DNA from: Caballeronia glathei
GTDB taxonomy: Bacteria; Pseudomonadota; Gammaproteobacteria; Burkholderiales; Burkholderiaceae
Reading direction: 5' to 3'
DNA: 58,235 nt
Assembly (NCBI RefSeq): GCF_000698595.1
Contig: NZ_JFHC01000055.1
Span: forward strand, 1-58,235
The notes under the pieces were generated by a model, which did not search any database, was not told the origin of the DNA, and saw only the letters and a program-made list of their open reading frames with translations. Positions 8,121 to 17,425 of the stretch are shown here, one piece after another (position 1 is the first letter of the stretch; each line of letters begins with the position of its first letter). Both the position numbers and the translations under genes were made by a program.

Positions 8121-8854
8121 GCGACCTTGCGGCGGCATCTCCCGCCTTCACGAACAAGCCGATCCGCGCAGCGATCATCGACCTAGACGGCACCATGGTC
8201 GACACCGCCGACGACTTCGTCGCGGCCCTCAACGCAATGCTTGCCCGCATCGGCGCGCCGCCCACCGAGCGCGCGGAAGTGATCGGCTACGTCGGGAAGG
8301 GATCGGAAAACCTGATTCGCAGCGTGCTCGCCGTGCGCTTTTCACCGTCGCAGGCGGCGGCCCAGTTCGACGACGCCCTCGCCATCTACCAGAGCGAGTA
8401 CGCGAAGATCAACGGCCGCCACTCCACGCTTTTCCCCGACGTGAAGGAAGGGCTGGAGGCCATGCGCGATCTCGGCATCGCGCTCGCCTGCGTGACGAAC
8501 AAGCCGCACCGGTTCGCCGTCGAACTGCTCACGCATTTCGGCCTGGCCGGCTATTTCAAGGTAGTGCTGGGCGGCGATTCGCTCGCGCAGAAAAAGCCCG
8601 ACCCGCTGCCGATGCTGACCGCCTGCGAGCGGCTCGACGTGCTGCCGCGCGAGACGGTGGCTGTCGGCGATTCGGAAAACGATGCGCTCGCTGGCCGCGC
8701 GGCGGGCATGGCGACGCTGACGGTACCCTACGGCTACAACCACGGCAAAGCTGTGCAAACAGTAAAATCCGATGGTATAGTTTCTTCGCTGCATGCTGCA
8801 GCGCAGGCGATTGCCGCCACCCTGGCACCGCCCACACCTACACCGACTGAATAG
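8117..8854 (+). CDS. gph: Phosphoglycolate phosphatase
   Basis: This 245-residue HAD-superfamily phosphatase removes phosphate from 2-phosphoglycolate. The four HAD motifs are present: DLDGTMVDT (nucleophile Asp), VTNKP, KKPDP and VGDSENDA. Its ATG overlaps the rpe stop (ATGA), giving an rpe-gph operon. The last 100 bases are noticeably AT-rich for this genome and contain promoter-like hexamers for the trp leader, whose start codon lies only nine bases after the gph stop. The pairing of gph and trpE is common in proteobacteria. Confidence 0.92.
   Translation: MSDLAAASPAFTNKPIRAAIIDLDGTMVDTADDFVAALNAMLARIGAPPTERAEVIGYVGKGSENLIRSVLAVRFSPSQAAAQFDDALAIYQSEYAKINGRHSTLFPDVKEGLEAMRDLGIALACVTNKPHRFAVELLTHFGLAGYFKVVLGGDSLAQKKPDPLPMLTACERLDVLPRETVAVGDSENDALAGRAAGMATLTVPYGYNHGKAVQTVKSDGIVSSLHAAAQAIAATLAPPTPTPTE
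8753..8781 (+). promoter_or_regulatory. Candidate trp promoter inside gph
   Basis: GTGCAA (8753-8758), 17 bases, then TATAGT (8776-8781) lie in the AT-rich 3' end of gph. The -10 is good and the -35 weak. A transcript would begin near 8788, about 75 bases before the leader peptide, a typical geometry for attenuation. Confidence 0.4.
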
Positions 8855-8863
8855 TCCATCCTC

Positions 8864-8938
8864 ATGTTTCTGAACAAAAAACGGAGTCTGAGCACCATCG
8901 ACCGGGGAGCCTGGCCCTGGCGTCGCTGGTCGCGCTAA
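8864..8938 (+). CDS. trpL: Tryptophan leader peptide TrpL
   Basis: This 24-codon open frame starts at an ATG nine bases after gph and ends in WPWRRWSR, with three tryptophan codons in its last eight codons, followed by TAA. It is too short to be a normal gene, but its Trp density and its place just before a terminator hairpin and trpE are the signature of a transcription-attenuation leader peptide. When charged tRNA-Trp is scarce the ribosome would stall on the Trp codons and favour the antiterminator. I found it by reading the leader; the mechanism is inferred from family knowledge. Confidence 0.75.
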   Translation: MFLNKKRSLSTIDRGAWPWRRWSR

Positions 8939-8985
8939 CCTCGCCTGAGGTACGCTGAAGCACCACGCTTCGGCATCCGTTTTTT
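8932..8985 (+). terminator. trp attenuator (antiterminator and terminator hairpins)
   Basis: The terminator is GCTGAAGC, a five-base loop and GCTTCGGC (8954-8974), extended by outer GG/CC pairs to 8949-8978 and followed by six T (8980-8985). A competing hairpin, ACCTC-GCCT-GAGGT (8938-8951), starts at the leader stop codon and uses bases of the outer terminator stem. The two are mutually exclusive, as needed for a ribosome-mediated switch. Confidence 0.7.
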
Positions 8986-9264
8986 GCTTCGTTGCGCATC
9001 CGCGCGCCGATCCTGCCGATTTGCCTTACCTCGAGTTCTGCTTGAGGCGTGTCCGAGCCGCATCATTCGCCGTGCCGTCGTCTGTGCTGTGCCGCGCGTC
9101 ATCCCGACGCCCGTGCAGCGCAACGCCGGACCGGCGCGTGCGGCAAAGCGCGGGTACATCTGAACGCCGGATCGGTCCAGCGCGGAAAAACCTGCCGCAG
9201 CGCCCCAGTTTTTGGCCGATGCCGCGTATAAATCGAAGACGCGCGACACGTAAAGGATCGAAAC
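8986..9264 (+). other. Distal trp leader without a recognised gene
   Basis: The 279 bases between the attenuator and trpE hold only GC-rich shadow frames. I see no second terminator or clear promoter. An AAAGGA ribosome site for trpE lies at its end. Confidence 0.4.
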
Positions 9265-10761
9265 ATGACCGAACTCGAATTCCAATCGCTGGCGAACGAA
9301 GGCTTCAACCGCATTCCGCTGATCGCCGAGGCGCTCGCCGACCTCGAAACGCCCCTTTCCCTCTACCTCAAGCTCGCGCAGGCCGAACGCAACGGCGCGA
9401 ACTCGTTCCTGCTGGAGTCGGTGGTCGGCGGTGAGCGCTTCGGACGCTATTCGTTCATCGGCCTGCCCGCGCGGACCATGGTCCGCGCGCAGAACGGCGT
9501 GTCGGAAGTGGTCCGGGACGGCAAGACGATCGAGACGGACGAAGGCGATCCGCTCGCATTCATCGAGCAATTCCAGAAACGCTTCAAAGTGGCGCAGCGG
9601 CCGGGCCTGCCGCGCTTTTGCGGCGGCCTCGCCGGCTATTTCGGCTATGACGCGGTGCGCTATATCGAAAAGAAGCTGGCGAACACCGCGCCGCCCGACG
9701 ATCTCGGCCTGCCCGACATCCAGTTGCTGCTGACCGAGGAAGTGGCGGTCATCGACAACCTCGCCGGCAAGCTCTACCTGATCGTCTACGCCGATCCGAT
9801 GGTGCCCGAGGCCTACACGAAGGCGAAGCAGCGTCTGCGCGAACTGCGCGCGCGCCTGCGCACGACGGTCCAGCCGCCGGTGACCTCGCCGAGCGTGCGC
9901 ACCGAGACGCACCGGGAGTTCGCCAAGGAGGATTACCTGAACGCGGTGCGCCGCGCGAAGGAATACATCGCGGCCGGCGAACTGATGCAGGTCCAGGTCG
10001 GCCAGCGCCTCATCAAGCCGTTCCGCGACAATCCTCTTTCGCTCTACCGCGCGCTTCGCTCGCTGAATCCGTCGCCCTATATGTATTACTACAACTTCGG
10101 CGGCGAATTTCACGTCGTCGGGGCGTCGCCGGAAATTCTCGTGCGGCAGGAAAAACGCGCCGAAGACCAGATCGTCACGATTCGCCCGCTCGCCGGCACC
10201 CGGCCGCGCGGCAACACGCCCGAGCGCGACGCCGAACTCGCCACCGAACTGCTGAACGATCCGAAGGAAATCGCCGAGCACGTCATGCTGATCGACCTCG
10301 CGCGCAACGACGTCGGCCGCATCGCGCAGACGGGCTCGGTTGCGGTGACGGACAAGATGATCATCGAGAAGTACTCGCACGTTCAGCACATCGTCAGTTC
10401 GGTGGAGGGCAAGCTCAAGCCCGGCATGACGAACTACGACGTGCTGCGCGCGACGTTCCCCGCCGGCACGCTCTCGGGCGCGCCGAAGGTGCGCGCGATG
10501 GAACTTATCGACGAACTCGAACCCGTGAAGCGCGGCCTGTACGGCGGCGCCGTCGGCTACCTGTCGTTCTCGGGCGAGATGGATCTCGCCATCGCGATCC
10601 GCACCGGACTCATCCACAAGGGCAATCTGTACGTGCAGGCCGCGGCGGGCATCGTCGCGGATTCGGTGCCGGAATCCGAATGGCAGGAGACCGAGAACAA
10701 GGCGCGCGCTGTGCTGCGCGCCGCCGAGCAGGTGCAGGACGGCCTCGACATCGACTTCTGA
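9265..10761 (+). CDS. trpE: Anthranilate synthase component I
   Basis: This 498-residue chorismate-binding enzyme makes anthranilate from chorismate and ammonia, with TrpG supplying the ammonia. The LLESVVGG segment near residue 50 is the tryptophan feedback-binding site. The catalytic part shows IRPLAGTRPRG, LIDLARNDVGR, HIVSSVEGKL and FPAGTLSGAPKVRAMELIDELE. The ATG has AAAGGA upstream. It is preceded by the attenuator and followed after 13 bases by trpG, so both subunits are made together. Length is normal. Confidence 0.97.
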   Translation: MTELEFQSLANEGFNRIPLIAEALADLETPLSLYLKLAQAERNGANSFLLESVVGGERFGRYSFIGLPARTMVRAQNGVSEVVRDGKTIETDEGDPLAFIEQFQKRFKVAQRPGLPRFCGGLAGYFGYDAVRYIEKKLANTAPPDDLGLPDIQLLLTEEVAVIDNLAGKLYLIVYADPMVPEAYTKAKQRLRELRARLRTTVQPPVTSPSVRTETHREFAKEDYLNAVRRAKEYIAAGELMQVQVGQRLIKPFRDNPLSLYRALRSLNPSPYMYYYNFGGEFHVVGASPEILVRQEKRAEDQIVTIRPLAGTRPRGNTPERDAELATELLNDPKEIAEHVMLIDLARNDVGRIAQTGSVAVTDKMIIEKYSHVQHIVSSVEGKLKPGMTNYDVLRATFPAGTLSGAPKVRAMELIDELEPVKRGLYGGAVGYLSFSGEMDLAIAIRTGLIHKGNLYVQAAAGIVADSVPESEWQETENKARAVLRAAEQVQDGLDIDF

Positions 10762-10774
10762 CCGGAGAAAGACC

Positions 10775-11359
<585 letters not shown>

Positions 11360-11394
11360 ATAAGCGAACGAAATCGAACGAGCAGGAAGCAAGC

Positions 11395-11411
11395 GCGCGC
11401 AAAGAGCGCGC
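11395..11411 (+). repeat. Hairpin and purine repeat between trpG and trpD
   Basis: GCGCGC-AAAGA-GCGCGC can fold into a 6-bp stem in the 97-base trpG-trpD gap. It is followed by purine-rich tandem AAACGAAAG copies. There is no T run, so this is not an obvious terminator; an mRNA-stability element is possible. Confidence 0.35.
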
Positions 11412-11456
11412 TACGAGAAACGAAAGAAACGAAAGAAGCGAGGGGAGGAGCCCATC

Positions 11457-12485
11457 ATGATCACTGCCCAGGAAGCGCTGCAACGCACGATCGAGCACCG
11501 CGAGATTTTCCACGACGAAATGCTGCACCTGATGCGCATGATCATGCGCGGCGAGATGTCGCCGGTCATGGCCGCTGCGATCATCACGGGCCTGCGCGTG
11601 AAGAAGGAAACCATCGGTGAAATCGCCGCGGCCGCGACGGTGATGCGCGAATTCGCGAACCACGTCGAAGTCGAGGACAACTCGAATTTCGTCGATATCG
11701 TCGGCACCGGCGGCGACGGCTCGCACACGTTCAACATTTCCACCGCGACCATGTTCGTCGCGGCGGCGGCCGGCGCGAAAGTCGCGAAACACGGCAATCG
11801 CGGCGTATCGAGCAAGTCGGGCAGCGCGGACGTGCTGGAAGCGCTCGGCGTGAACATCGATCTGACACCGGAACAGGTTGCCGCATCGATCGCCGAAACC
11901 GGCATGGGATTCATGTTCGCGCCGAACCATCATCCGGCGATGAAGAACATCGCACCGGTGCGCCGCGAACTCGGTGTGCGCACGATCTTCAACATCCTCG
12001 GGCCGCTCACCAATCCGGCGGGCGCGCCGAACCAGCTGCAGGGCGTGTTCCACGAGGACCTGGTCGGCATTCAGGTGCGCGTGATGCAGCGGCTCGGCGC
12101 GAAGCACGTGCTCGTCGTGTACGGCAAGGACGGCATGGACGAGGTGTCGCTCGGCGCGGCGACGAAGGTCGGCGAACTGGTGCACGGGGAAGTGCGCGAG
12201 TATGAGATCCATCCGGAAGACTTTGGCTTGCAGATGGTGTCGAATCGCACGCTCAAGGTCGCGGACGCGCAGGAATCGAAGACGATGCTGCTCGGCGCGC
12301 TGAACAACAAGGTGTGCGTCGCGCGCGAGATCGTCACGCTGAACGCGGGCACGGCGCTCTATGCGGCGAACGTGGTCGAATCGATTGCGGACGGAATGGG
12401 CGTGGCCCGCGAGGCGATCGCGAGCGGCGCTGCGCGCGAAAAAGTAGACGAACTGGTACGCTTTACCCAGCAATTTTCGAAATAG
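11457..12485 (+). CDS. trpD: Anthranilate phosphoribosyltransferase
   Basis: This 342-residue enzyme joins anthranilate to phosphoribosyl pyrophosphate. The PRPP-binding GTGGDGSHTFNIST, the KHGNRGVSSKSGSADVLEALG block and the later NPAGAPNQ segment are hallmarks of TrpD. A GGGGAGGAG ribosome site precedes the ATG. The 97-base gap after trpG contains a small hairpin but no terminator, so it is likely in the same operon as trpE, trpG and trpC. Confidence 0.97.
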   Translation: MITAQEALQRTIEHREIFHDEMLHLMRMIMRGEMSPVMAAAIITGLRVKKETIGEIAAAATVMREFANHVEVEDNSNFVDIVGTGGDGSHTFNISTATMFVAAAAGAKVAKHGNRGVSSKSGSADVLEALGVNIDLTPEQVAASIAETGMGFMFAPNHHPAMKNIAPVRRELGVRTIFNILGPLTNPAGAPNQLQGVFHEDLVGIQVRVMQRLGAKHVLVVYGKDGMDEVSLGAATKVGELVHGEVREYEIHPEDFGLQMVSNRTLKVADAQESKTMLLGALNNKVCVAREIVTLNAGTALYAANVVESIADGMGVAREAIASGAAREKVDELVRFTQQFSK

Positions 12486-12506
12486 CGGGATCAAGGACAC
12501 CAGACA

Positions 12507-13292
12507 ATGAGCGATATTCTCGACCGCATCATCGCGGTCAAACGCGAAGAAATCCGCGCCGCCGAGCAAAGCGCGCCGATCGAGGAACTGCGGCTCGAAG
12601 CGAGCGCACGCGATCTGCGCGATTTCGTCGGCGCGCTGCGTGCGAAGCATGCCGAAGGCAAGCCCGCGATCATCGCGGAAGTGAAGAAGGCGAGTCCGTC
12701 GAAGGGCGTGCTGCGCGAGCATTTCGTGCCCGCCGACATCGCGCGGTCCTACGAAAAAGGTGGCGCCGCGTGCCTTTCCGTGCTGACCGACGTGCAGTTC
12801 TTCAAGGGCAGCGTCGCGTATCTGGAAGAAGCGCGCGCCGCGTGCAGCCTGCCGGTGCTGCGCAAGGACTTCATCATCGATCCGTACCAGGTGCTCGAAG
12901 CCCGCGCGATGGGCGCCGACTGCATCCTGCTGATCGCCGCGGCGCTCACGCTCCCGCAGATGCAGGACCTCGAAGCCTACGCGCATTCGCTCGGGCTGGC
13001 GGTGCTCGTCGAAGTGCACGACGCCGACGAACTGGTTCGCGCGCTCACGCTCAAGACGCCGCTGATCGGCGTGAACAACCGCAATCTGCGCACTTTCGAG
13101 ACATCGGTCGACACGACCATCAACATGCTCGACATGATTCCCGACGAGCGCATCGTCGTCACGGAGTCGGGCATCGTGTGCCGCGCCGACGTCGAGCGGC
13201 TGCGCGCGATGCACGTGGATACCTTCCTCGTCGGCGAGGCGTTCATGCGCGCCGAAGACCCCGGCACCGAACTCGCGCGCATGTTCATCTGA
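12507..13292 (+). CDS. trpC: Indole-3-glycerol-phosphate synthase
   Basis: This 261-residue TIM-barrel enzyme cyclises carboxyphenylamino-deoxyribulose phosphate to indoleglycerol phosphate. Motifs are AEVKKASPSKG, LSVLTDVQFFKG, LRKDFIIDPYQV, IGVNNRNLRTFE and VTESGI. The protein is monofunctional: there is no fused TrpF domain as in E. coli. trpF, trpB and trpA are not in the window. It follows trpD after 21 bases with an AAGGA site. Confidence 0.97.
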   Translation: MSDILDRIIAVKREEIRAAEQSAPIEELRLEASARDLRDFVGALRAKHAEGKPAIIAEVKKASPSKGVLREHFVPADIARSYEKGGAACLSVLTDVQFFKGSVAYLEEARAACSLPVLRKDFIIDPYQVLEARAMGADCILLIAAALTLPQMQDLEAYAHSLGLAVLVEVHDADELVRALTLKTPLIGVNNRNLRTFETSVDTTINMLDMIPDERIVVTESGIVCRADVERLRAMHVDTFLVGEAFMRAEDPGTELARMFI

Positions 13293-13312
13293 CCATTCCC
13301 GGAACCGCCATT

Positions 13313-13969
13313 TTGAGTATCGAACGCGAGATCAAGCTCGCGCTGCCCGCGTCGCAACACGACGCGGTCGCGCAATTCTTCGCCGAACACACCGGACGCG
13401 AGGGAACGGCCATCGCGCTGGCGAACGTCTATTTCGACACGCCCGCGCTGACGCTCGCGAAAGCGAAAAGTGCGCTGCGCCTGCGCCGCACGCCGCAGCA
13501 ATGGCTTCAGACCTACAAGACGGTGGGCGAGTCGAAGGCGGGCCTGCACAGCCGGCACGAATGGGAACTGCCGGTGCCGGGCGACGCGCTCGATATCGGC
13601 GCGCTCCTCGCCGCCTGCGACGACGAAAAAGCATGCCGCGCGCTGAAAGAAGCGGCGCCCGGCCTGATCGCCCTCTTCCGCACGGATTTTTCGCGCATTT
13701 TCTGGAACATCGAGCATGACGGCGCGCGGATCGAAGCCGCGCTCGATCTCGGCGACGTCAGCGCGGACGTCAACGGACGGCGGCGCACGTCGCCCATCAG
13801 CGAGGTCGAGCTGGAGCTGAAGTCCGGCGACGAAGCCGCCCTTTCCACACTCGCCGCGCACCTGCGAGGCGCCTTTCCCGACCTGCAGCCGGACGACATC
13901 AGCAAGGCCCAGCGCGGCTACCTGCTGCGCGAGCAGCCGGAAGACGACGCCCCCGGCGCAATGAAATGA
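13313..13969 (+). CDS. CYTH-domain phosphatase (inorganic triphosphatase-like)
   Basis: This protein of about 218 residues begins with the CYTH signature ExExK (IEREIKL) and continues with NVYFDTPALTLAKAKSALRLRR, ending in a second acidic tunnel strand (EVELELKSGD). CYTH enzymes hydrolyse triphosphates such as tripolyphosphate or act as thiamine-triphosphatases. E. coli YgiF has an added CHAD domain, which is absent here. The likely start is TTG 13313 with a weak GGAA site; the frame is open further upstream only as a shadow of trpC. Its stop overlaps the ung start (ATGA), and it begins 20 bases after trpC, so it sits inside the trp-ung unit. Its substrate is not known from sequence. Confidence 0.75.
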   Translation: MSIEREIKLALPASQHDAVAQFFAEHTGREGTAIALANVYFDTPALTLAKAKSALRLRRTPQQWLQTYKTVGESKAGLHSRHEWELPVPGDALDIGALLAACDDEKACRALKEAAPGLIALFRTDFSRIFWNIEHDGARIEAALDLGDVSADVNGRRRTSPISEVELELKSGDEAALSTLAAHLRGAFPDLQPDDISKAQRGYLLREQPEDDAPGAMK

Positions 13970-14727
13970 ACCAGTCCACTCTTTTCGACGTGCCCGCAAC
14001 CACCGCCACGCTGGAAAGCCAGTTCGAGGCGCTGCCGCCCGGCTGGCGCGGGCACTTGCGCCCGTTCATCGAAAGCAGGCATTACGCGGCGTTGTGCGCG
14101 TTCGTCGACGCCGAGCGCGCGGCGGGCAAGACGGTCTATCCCGCGGACGTATTCCGCGCGCTGCGCCTGACGAGCCCGGACGACGTGAAAATCGTGATTC
14201 TCGGGCAGGACCCGTATCACGGCGAGGATCGCGGCGCACCGCAGGCTCACGGGCTGGCGTTCTCGGTGCCATCGCCCGTGCGGCCGCCGCCGTCGCTGCG
14301 CAATATATTCAAGGAAATAAGCGCAAGCCTCGGCTTCGACGCGCCGAAGCACGGGTGTCTCGATTCGTGGGCACAGCAGGGCGTGCTGCTCCTGAACACG
14401 TCGCTGACGGTGGAGCGCGACAAGGCGGGCAGTCACGCGAAACGCGGCTGGGAGCAATGCACCGACACGCTCATCCACGAACTCGCGACGCGCCACGACA
14501 GCCTCGTCTTCATGCTGTGGGGCGCGCATGCGCAGGCAAAGCGCGCGCTGATCGCCGATACCGGCAAGCAGCATTACGTGCTGGAGGCGCCGCATCCGTC
14601 GCCGCTGTCGGCGCATCGCGGATTCATCGGTTGCGGACATTTCGCGCTCGCGAACGACTTCCTGAAAAAGCACGGCCGCACGCCGATCGACTGGCGGCTG
14701 CCCGACAATCCGCAACTGCTCGCCTGA
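13966..14727 (+). CDS. ung: Uracil-DNA glycosylase
   Basis: This 253-residue family 1 glycosylase removes uracil from DNA and starts base-excision repair. The water-activating motif GQDPYHG, the LLLNTSLTVE strand and the DNA-intercalating HPSPLSAHRGFIGCGHF loop are complete. The ATG overlaps the stop of the CYTH gene, which indicates translational coupling. A strong terminator follows, so ung is the last gene of the trpE to ung unit. Confidence 0.97.
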   Translation: MNQSTLFDVPATTATLESQFEALPPGWRGHLRPFIESRHYAALCAFVDAERAAGKTVYPADVFRALRLTSPDDVKIVILGQDPYHGEDRGAPQAHGLAFSVPSPVRPPPSLRNIFKEISASLGFDAPKHGCLDSWAQQGVLLLNTSLTVERDKAGSHAKRGWEQCTDTLIHELATRHDSLVFMLWGAHAQAKRALIADTGKQHYVLEAPHPSPLSAHRGFIGCGHFALANDFLKKHGRTPIDWRLPDNPQLLA

Positions 14728-14751
14728 AAGAAACCCGAGGCGCACGAAAAC

Positions 14752-14790
14752 AAAAGCCCGCCGGCGTCCGAAGACGCGGCGGGCTTTTTT
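14752..14790. terminator. Terminator after ung
   Basis: AAAAGCCCGCC plus GCGTC pair, with one bulged G, across a CGAA loop with GACGC and GGCGGGCTTTTTT. The stem is flanked by A on the left and six T on the right, so it can serve ung and also the convergent azoreductase gene. Confidence 0.9.
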
Positions 14791-14814
14791 GCTGCTTGCG
14801 GTGAGGACTGAAAC

Positions 14815-15411
14815 TTACACCGCGGCGATTGCGTCGCGCGCCGCCGACAGCGCGGCGTTGGCGACTTCCGGGCCCATCGCGAGGCCTTCTGCGTAGATGA
14901 AGTTCACGTCGCTCATGCCGAGGAAGCCGAGGAACGAGCTCAGGTACGGCGTCTGCGAATCATGCGGCGTGCCGGCGTACTTGCCGCCGCGTGCCGACAC
15001 GACGTACACCTTCTTGCCCTGCACCAGACCTTCCGGGCCCGTCGCGGTGTAGCGGAAGGTGATGCCGGCGCGGGCGATCCAGTCGAAGTACGTCTTCAGT
15101 TGCGACGAGATGCCGAAGTTGTACAGCGGCGCCGCGATCACGACGATGTCCGCCGCCAGCAGTTCCGCGATCAGCGCTGCGCTGCGGGCGTTGATGGCCT
15201 TCTGCTCGGGAGTGCGCTCTTCGTCGGGCGTGAAGAACGCGCCGAGCGTCGCGTCGTCGAGATGCGGGAGGTTGTCGGCCAGCAGGTTGCGCACGACGGT
15301 CTTCGCGCCGGGGTTCGCCTGTTGCAGCTTTAGGGTGAGTTCGTCGGCAAGCAGCGTCGATTGGGCGCCTTGCGAGCGGGCTGCGGAATTGATTTGCAGA
15401 ATGGTCGTCAT
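14815..15411 (-). CDS. azoR: FMN-dependent NADH-azoreductase
   Basis: This 198-residue flavodoxin-fold enzyme reduces azo bonds and quinones with NADH. The N-terminal FMN loop INSAARSQGAQSTLL, the AAPLYNFGISSQLKTYFDWIARAG active-site region and the VSARGGKY loop are typical. The start at 15411 has GGAG upstream; a longer frame to 15537 lacks such a site. The gene stands alone on the minus strand. A perfect inverted repeat 104 bases upstream may bind a regulator; no regulator gene adjoins it. Confidence 0.88.
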   Translation of the reverse strand: MTTILQINSAARSQGAQSTLLADELTLKLQQANPGAKTVVRNLLADNLPHLDDATLGAFFTPDEERTPEQKAINARSAALIAELLAADIVVIAAPLYNFGISSQLKTYFDWIARAGITFRYTATGPEGLVQGKKVYVVSARGGKYAGTPHDSQTPYLSSFLGFLGMSDVNFIYAEGLAMGPEVANAALSAARDAIAAV

Positions 15412-15514
15412 GGTGGCTCCTGTTCCTTCGTTTGGGTTTCGGGCGCCGTTTGCGCCTCGGACAGGATGCATTCTTCTTTTTTCGCCACTCCGGAACAAGC
15501 TGCGCACTCGCGAC

Positions 15515-15540
15515 GGATTGTTGCACTGGTAGAACAATCC
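15515..15540. promoter_or_regulatory. Perfect inverted repeat upstream of azoR
   Basis: GGATTGTT, ten bases, then AACAATCC form a perfect 8-bp dyad in the azoR-M61 gap. Spacing and T...A character resemble LysR-type boxes, but no lysR gene is adjacent. Confidence 0.45.
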
Positions 15541-15613
15541 GCCGCACCGGGGCGGGTCGGCATGGCGAAATGCCGAATAACGCCACTTCAGCCTGCTTCT
15601 CTAGCCCGCTTCA

Positions 15614-17425
15614 CTAACCCTTGAGCCAGCGCTCTCGCCACTGTTTCGCCGGGCCCCGGCCATCGGCGGCCGTGAGCGTATAGCGCGCGATTTCCGGCGC
15701 GTCGAGCTTCACATCCGTGCGGCGCAACTCGTCGCGCCGGAACGCGTGCACTTCGACCTTCGCGCCCGGCAGATAGCGGGACAACAGGCTGTCGAGATTG
15801 GACCCCGTGACGCGCAGGCCGTCGAGGGCGACCAGCACGTCGCCCGCCGACAAGCCCGCCTTCTGCGCCGCGCTGCCCTCGTGGACCACCGCGAGCACGC
15901 AGTCCGCACCACCCGCTGCGCCCGCCTTCACGCGCGCGCCGAGCGACGGCTTGCCCGCCGTGCCGTTGGTGGGGACGTCGGCGGCAAGCGTCACGCCGAA
16001 CGGCTCCAGGAGCGCTTCGAGCGGCAGATCGCGCGTGCCGTGCACGCCGTCGCGGAATAGCTTTTTCAGGTCGGCCCCGGTGGCGTCGGCAAACAGCGCC
16101 TCCACTTCCGATTCCTCGATGCCGCGCAGCCTGCCGTTATAGAAATCGCGGCCGTAGCGCTGCCAGAGCAGGCGCATGACATCGTCGAGGGACTTGCGGT
16201 TCGCCGTCTGGGCGCGAATCGACAGATCGAACGCGAGCGCGAGGAGCGAGCCCTTCTGGTAATAGCTGACGATCGCGTTCGGCGCGTTTTCGTCCGCGCG
16301 GTAGTACTTGACCCACGCGTCGAACGAGCTTTCCGCGACGCTCTGCTTCAACCGCCCGCTGCCGCGCAGCACGCCGCCGATCGTCTTGCCGAGCAGCGTG
16401 AAATAGTCGCTTGCGGCGATTACACCGCTGCGCACGAGCATCAGGTCGTCGTAGTACGACGTGAAGCCTTCGAAGAGCCACAGCAGCGACGTGTAATTTT
16501 CCTGCGACAGATCATAGGGCGCGAACGCCGCCGGCTTGATCCGCTTCACGTTCCACGTATGGAAATACTCGTGGCTGCACAGGCCCAGATACGTGCGATA
16601 GCCGTCGGTCATTTCCGGGCGCCCCGTCACCGGCAGGTCGCCGCGGTTGCAGATCAGCGCGGTCGACGCGCGATGCTCGAGCCCGCCGTAGCCGTCGCTG
16701 ACGGCGACCGTCATGAACACGTACCGGTCGACGGGCGCCCGCTTCGTGCGCGGCTCGAAAAGCGCGATCTGCGCCTCGCACACGCGCTTCAGATCCGCCG
16801 CGAGGCGGCTCATGTCGAGCCCGACGACGCGCCCCGAAATCACGATGTCGTGCTTCACGCCGTGCGCGCTGAAGCTGCCGAGCGCGAATTCGCCGAGCGT
16901 CACCGGGTGGTCGATCAGCTCGTCGTAATTCGCCGCCTGATACGTGCCGAAGCCGTAGCGCTTCGTGCCGCGCACTTCAGGCAGCGCCGTCGCGACGCGC
17001 CAGTTGCGGTAGGCCGCGCCCTGCGGCGCCCGGATATCGACGACGCACGGCGCATCCGCCTGTCCCTCGACCGCCAGGAACACGCTCGTGCCGTTGAAAA
17101 AGCCGATGGTGTCGTCCAGATGCGCGGCGCGCACCGACAGGTCCCAGCCGTACACCTCGTAGCGCAGCGTGACCGGGCCGTCGTGCGGCGCGGCCTGCCA
17201 CGCGTGCTTGTCGATTTTCTCGATCGCGATGCGGCGGCCCGCGGCGTTGAACGCCTGCAGCGTCACGATGTTGCGCGCGAATTCGCGCACCATGTAGCTG
17301 CCCGGAATCCACACGGGCAGCATGAAGCGCTGTCCGGCGGGATCGGGTTGCGCGACGGTGAGCGTCACCTCGAACACGTGCGCGGCGGGATTCTTCGGAA
17401 CGATGCTGTACTGGATCGGATTCAT
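15614..17425 (-). CDS. M61-family glycyl aminopeptidase with PDZ domain
   Basis: This 603-residue zinc peptidase belongs to family M61. The zinc motif HEYFH (residues 285-289) and the third ligand in LWLFEGFTSYYDD (Glu319) are present. The N-terminal beta domain covers roughly residues 1-200, and a C-terminal PDZ domain lies near residues 495-585 (HEGSAAQKAGLSAGDVLVAL). Related enzymes release N-terminal glycine and alanine from peptides. No clear signal peptide is seen, so it may be cytoplasmic. It lies 149 bases downstream of dsbC on the same strand, with a hairpin between, so it probably has its own promoter. Confidence 0.85.
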   Translation of the reverse strand: MNPIQYSIVPKNPAAHVFEVTLTVAQPDPAGQRFMLPVWIPGSYMVREFARNIVTLQAFNAAGRRIAIEKIDKHAWQAAPHDGPVTLRYEVYGWDLSVRAAHLDDTIGFFNGTSVFLAVEGQADAPCVVDIRAPQGAAYRNWRVATALPEVRGTKRYGFGTYQAANYDELIDHPVTLGEFALGSFSAHGVKHDIVISGRVVGLDMSRLAADLKRVCEAQIALFEPRTKRAPVDRYVFMTVAVSDGYGGLEHRASTALICNRGDLPVTGRPEMTDGYRTYLGLCSHEYFHTWNVKRIKPAAFAPYDLSQENYTSLLWLFEGFTSYYDDLMLVRSGVIAASDYFTLLGKTIGGVLRGSGRLKQSVAESSFDAWVKYYRADENAPNAIVSYYQKGSLLALAFDLSIRAQTANRKSLDDVMRLLWQRYGRDFYNGRLRGIEESEVEALFADATGADLKKLFRDGVHGTRDLPLEALLEPFGVTLAADVPTNGTAGKPSLGARVKAGAAGGADCVLAVVHEGSAAQKAGLSAGDVLVALDGLRVTGSNLDSLLSRYLPGAKVEVHAFRRDELRRTDVKLDAPEIARYTLTAADGRGPAKQWRERWLKG

